A stretch of DNA of 64,000 bases from NCBI RefSeq assembly GCF_000186865.1, contig NW_008705566.1, positions 852,432 to 916,431 on the forward strand, in the 5' to 3' direction. The notes beneath the pieces were generated by a model that did no database searches, was not told the DNA's origin, and worked only from the letters and a program-made list of their open reading frames with translations. Within the stretch, counting starts at the first letter, position 1; every line of letters begins with the position of its first letter. The position numbers were made by a program, and so were the translations under genes. This stretch comes from Aureococcus anophagefferens. Its lineage: Eukaryota; Sar; Pelagophyceae; Pelagomonadales; Pelagomonadaceae. Below are positions 61,801-64,000 of this stretch, piece by piece.

Positions 61801-64000
61801 GTCGACGCAGCAGGACCGCGCGCTGGATCTCGCGTGCCTCGTCGTGCCCGGCGCGGCCTGCGCGATCGCGGACGCCATTCTACGACGCCGCGCCGCGGAC
61901 GCGCCGAGCTCGTTCTGCTGCCAGCTCCGGGGCCAGCTCGCCTGCGGCCGCCAGCTCGGCCACCGGGGCTACGGCCTGTCCTGCGAGACCTTCGCGTCCC
62001 AGACCGCGGCCATCGAGGCGCACGCGCCCGCGCTCGCGGTCTGCCGGTCCGCGGTGCTCGACTACTTCTCGTCGCCGGACCAGCGGGGCCTCGAGAAGAT
62101 CATGGCCTTCGAGGACGCCTTCGAGTTGCGGCCGGGCCGGCCGACGGTGGCGCTGCTGCGGAACCTCTGCCGCGAGCTGTCCTTGGCGACGCCGAACCCG
62201 CACCTCGAGCTCTGCGACGCGTTGCCCTGCACGTCGAACGTCATGAAGAACTTCCCCGAGATCGCGCCGTACCGCGACCTCAACTTCTTCTGGAAGTTCT
62301 TCCTCAACGCGGACCGCGCGGCCTTCGCCAACTACGTGCCCTCCGACGACGCGCCGGCGGCGCCGGAGCGGCGCGGGCCCGGCGGCGGCGGCCGGCGGAA
62401 GCGGAGCTCGCGCGACGCGCGGTCCGTGAGCCGCTGCGACCGCCTCGGCGCGCAGCTCACCTGGGGCTGGTCCGCGGAGGAGGGCGGCTACGCCGTGTCC
62501 ATGGGCGGCGCGAGCCTCCGGTGCCGGCCGGACCCGGACGCGCTCGACCCCGTCACGGGGCGCAAGATCCCCGAGGACGACGCGCCGAGGCACCGCTACC
62601 CGTCGCGCGCGGACCCCGGCGCCTACCTGGGGCCCGGGCTGTCGGCGAAGCAGCGGCGGAACATCACGGAGAACGACATTTTGTATCGACCGTCGCTGCC
62701 GGGCTTCCAGGACTCCAAGGCCGACGACGTGCCCGCGCTCGGCCAGCGCGACGCGGAGCTGCTCCTGAGCTACCTCACGGTGCCCTACATCCGCCTGCCG
62801 CTGGTCCTCACGTTCTTCGCGTCCGAGGACCGCGTCCACAAGCTCGCGAGCCGGCCGCTCCGGGGCCTGCTCGACGCCGTGCTCTTCGAGCCGGGCCGCC
62901 ACCTGGGCCTCGCCGCGACGGCCGTCGCGCCGGAGACGGTGCCGACGCCGCGCAACGAACTACTCGCGACGCCCCACGGCCACCTCCTGGCGGAGCTGCG
63001 CCGCGCGCCCGCGGCGGTCCTGGGCAACGTCGTCGCGTTGCTGCGGGGCGCGCGGGCCCTGGATACGGGCGCGGTGTGCGACGCGGCGTCGGACGACTTC
63101 AACGGCGGCGTCGGCATCATCCTCTACGCGGCGCGCCTGGGCGCGCGCGTCGCCAACTTCGTCGCGTTCTTGCTCGCGGCGCGCGACGGCACGGCGGCGG
63201 TGGCCAACGCGAACGCGACATGCCTCCGGGGCGTGCCCCTGCGCGACCTCGACGTGCCCGGCGGCGTCGCGGCGTCGGCTCTGGAGGCGGGCGCGGCGCA
63301 GCTCCGCGCGCAGCTCGCGGCGTTCGGGCGGCTTCTGGACGAGTACCTGCGGACCTTGGACGCCCAGACGCGCGCGGCGCCGGGCGACGAGGCCCTCGTG
63401 GACCGCAACTCGCGCCTCGCCTGCGACCTGCACGCGCACCAGCTGCTCCTGCGGCGCGACGCGACGGACGACGCGTCGGTGCCGGGCCTCCTGGGCAGCT
63501 TCCTATTTCTCACGACGCGCCACACGTTCAACAAGTTCCGGCGGGACGACGGCAAGATTCTCGTGCCGGAGTTCGAGCTCTACGAGCTGCTCCAGCACAC
63601 GCGGCGGCGGCTCTGCGCCGCGGCGGCGGCCGCGGACCAGGCCGGCCTCGACGCGATCATGGCGCCCGCGCTCGCGACGGCGACGTCGGTCACGGGCGCC
63701 TTCGTCGACGGCGACGGCGACGCGTCCACCGACGCGGCCTGGGGCCGCGTCGCCGGCGCGCGGAACCGGGGCCGCTACACGACGACGGCGCGCGGCGACG
63801 CGGGCGGACCCGTGCGGTCCGTCGCGGACTCGTCGGAGCTCGACGTCGAGATCGACGCGCAGATCGGCCAGCTCACGCTCCGGGGCAAGCACCTCGCGGC
63901 CCTCGAATCGGCGGTCGCGGGCTACCGCGACGTGCGCGTCGTCTTCGGCGACGCGGCGATCCAGGCGTCGCTCTCGGAGCGCGCGGAGCACCGCAACGTC
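58808..64000 (+). CDS. Large orphan protein, 3' end beyond the window
   Basis: From the ATG at 58808 one frame stays open to base 64000: 1731 codons, with strong third-position GC. The first ~180 residues are acidic and disordered (SSGSEDEEEELFGNGG; FDDRDRDDLDDFFEGD). A beta-sandwich-like region follows at about 200-380 (LSLFQTALVHCEE...WQRVVVSVRC; FSLRSDGLYLFSSRSEAMMP), perhaps concanavalin-like. Then comes a very long, mostly helical region with recurrent Trp/Phe-rich segments (YRDLNFFWKFFLNADRAAFA; LLSYLTVPYIRLPLVLTFFA; LLGSFLFLTTRHTFNK). A basic segment AAKRRKAKKEPEK near 935 may be a nuclear signal. No catalytic motif, transmembrane helix or known repeat is visible. I do not recognise the family. 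Confidence 0.75.
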   Translation, partial: MYSSGSEDEEEELFGNGGRPAADEASEDSDGPQPSAYDQSYGSLGGDVLGEPDAPAQGSPRRRRRRAASGDDDRTPSRLFDFRRGADHWPAGCELVDPRRGRDLAEAARREAESSAEKDADDFGFDDRDRDDLDDFFEGDDRPPALGPEPPPRSGDDDHEDPSKPAAPPAPSTRAPGHATYRRLKDGSHALEIRPGHRVKLDLTALVSQGPDARDPRRGDGRGARRGDRRDAAGARGDAKGWRPARELVNDYTVTLDVFFEEPPPAGGLSLFQTALVHCEESRGGRRRARVSEGEALVNGAGGVGALGTFGDTAKARVEPGRWQRVVVSVRCGGGGGSGRSAGGVKKGEVRTYVQATPLALVRHERVAANERFSLRSDGLYLFSSRSEAMMPGGILLRTARVDLKAFDDGAVRRHRARDKVFSAVAEDDAAKVDAMRGKLALAELFAKPRPAWDAPAIVAAFGDAHVEGTSLEASSLLAWSHAVLDVALRRCLRQQAPFLAGLPRLAAQAAADAAHVFSRSAPLMKGLVRLLRNPGGPQLCAWLRAIKKKLTDADVGESLLLPLLVEGRELLLVVERPSERTFTVVVVATAPTRALRHHAVDAADGRKVKFRSALVLANVPKKNALDDVFWAAAYNLAVHAHDGDTRRFYDVLLPFLTGKTLEASLVEAERDARDGGEPAGDGDDAFDARAAAAGRRGAWRSPQRSETAYVRCLFDALHYLMLRRGCRSRDAKQVRLALKAQLADFVARDLRVVAPDANGAKVARLVATQLAYGAAKFAARPDAPAGFRDGGPRAARAIAEGILSEVGDGARPRDGNVEVDLDLEASLATQWRDALAWRVEPCAPDAGNAATLRKYAAIDALAVPEVAATFEEALEALRTCDRLCSLVDNQPHAIKNDKLLILALVQHTLTCAVPTPRPRADASSPAAGRAAKRRKAKKEPEKAAPEAVPTDWAPGEAAEAAATAADCLWDGDCDYATQVEALLTLRRLVEHFTAAVLSTQQDRALDLACLVVPGAACAIADAILRRRAADAPSSFCCQLRGQLACGRQLGHRGYGLSCETFASQTAAIEAHAPALAVCRSAVLDYFSSPDQRGLEKIMAFEDAFELRPGRPTVALLRNLCRELSLATPNPHLELCDALPCTSNVMKNFPEIAPYRDLNFFWKFFLNADRAAFANYVPSDDAPAAPERRGPGGGGRRKRSSRDARSVSRCDRLGAQLTWGWSAEEGGYAVSMGGASLRCRPDPDALDPVTGRKIPEDDAPRHRYPSRADPGAYLGPGLSAKQRRNITENDILYRPSLPGFQDSKADDVPALGQRDAELLLSYLTVPYIRLPLVLTFFASEDRVHKLASRPLRGLLDAVLFEPGRHLGLAATAVAPETVPTPRNELLATPHGHLLAELRRAPAAVLGNVVALLRGARALDTGAVCDAASDDFNGGVGIILYAARLGARVANFVAFLLAARDGTAAVANANATCLRGVPLRDLDVPGGVAASALEAGAAQLRAQLAAFGRLLDEYLRTLDAQTRAAPGDEALVDRNSRLACDLHAHQLLLRRDATDDASVPGLLGSFLFLTTRHTFNKFRRDDGKILVPEFELYELLQHTRRRLCAAAAAADQAGLDAIMAPALATATSVTGAFVDGDGDASTDAAWGRVAGARNRGRYTTTARGDAGGPVRSVADSSELDVEIDAQIGQLTLRGKHLAALESAVAGYRDVRVVFGDAAIQASLSERAEHRNV

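Overview
The window looks like nuclear DNA of a small stramenopile alga, most likely a pelagophyte close to Aureococcus anophagefferens. The basis: very high GC in coding DNA, mostly intronless compact genes on both strands, a phosphoglycerate kinase and a PhyH-type oxygenase with stramenopile plastid leaders (signal peptide followed by AFVAP / AWTAP-like cleavage motifs), eukaryotic-only families (NPHP4, CUB/EGF/WWE/PARP, PDI, TPR-J), and introner-type mobile introns, which established work has described in Aureococcus. A 50-N gap at 27806-27855 marks a draft assembly. No tRNA, rRNA, CRISPR or prokaryotic operon was seen.

Layout. 0.2-10.5 kb: a myristoylated CaMK-like kinase, a membrane-anchored pepsin-like protease, an HpcH/HpaI aldolase, a GT31/Fringe-like glycosyltransferase, a ROK sugar kinase with a C-terminal anchor, an unknown membrane protein and a TRM10-like tRNA methyltransferase. 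10.8-16.8 kb: an EF-hand-like protein converging on a CHAT-protease/STAND NTPase, then a TPR-DnaJ co-chaperone. 16.8-25.3 kb: a TauD/TfdA oxygenase lying 114 bp upstream of a 1453-residue single-pass receptor that joins a TauA-like sulfonate-binding ectodomain, CUB/EGF modules, a transmembrane helix, a WWE domain and a PARP-type mono-ADP-ribosyltransferase; then an SH3-like protein and an alpha/beta hydrolase. 26-44.5 kb: sulfotransferase, PDI, SAM-domain protein, HAD phosphatase, 2H phosphodiesterase, LRR coiled-coil protein, plastid PhyH and PGK, three F-box-like proteins, an ankyrin protein in a lower-GC island, a mucin-like membrane protein and IBA57. 44.5-53.7 kb: a giant NPHP4 (nephrocystin-4) homologue carrying about 20 EF-hands. 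53.9-58.3 kb: a Nudix hydrolase and three paralogues of an unrecognised family. 58.8 kb to the right edge: an uninterrupted 1731-codon orphan gene that leaves the window.

The two strongest themes are (1) the TauA-PARP receptor with its oxygenase neighbour, which reads as a sulfonate-sensing module not known to me, and (2) introns. Four ~192-203 bp introners with terminal inverted repeats and exact 8-bp target duplications sit in three genes, and two shorter introns have the same target-duplication logic. In each the 5' splice site (GT or GC) comes from the duplicated target and the 3' CAG/TAG from the element. About half of the introns I could place are GC-AG, and several are supported by paralogue or family alignment and by exact reading-frame closure.
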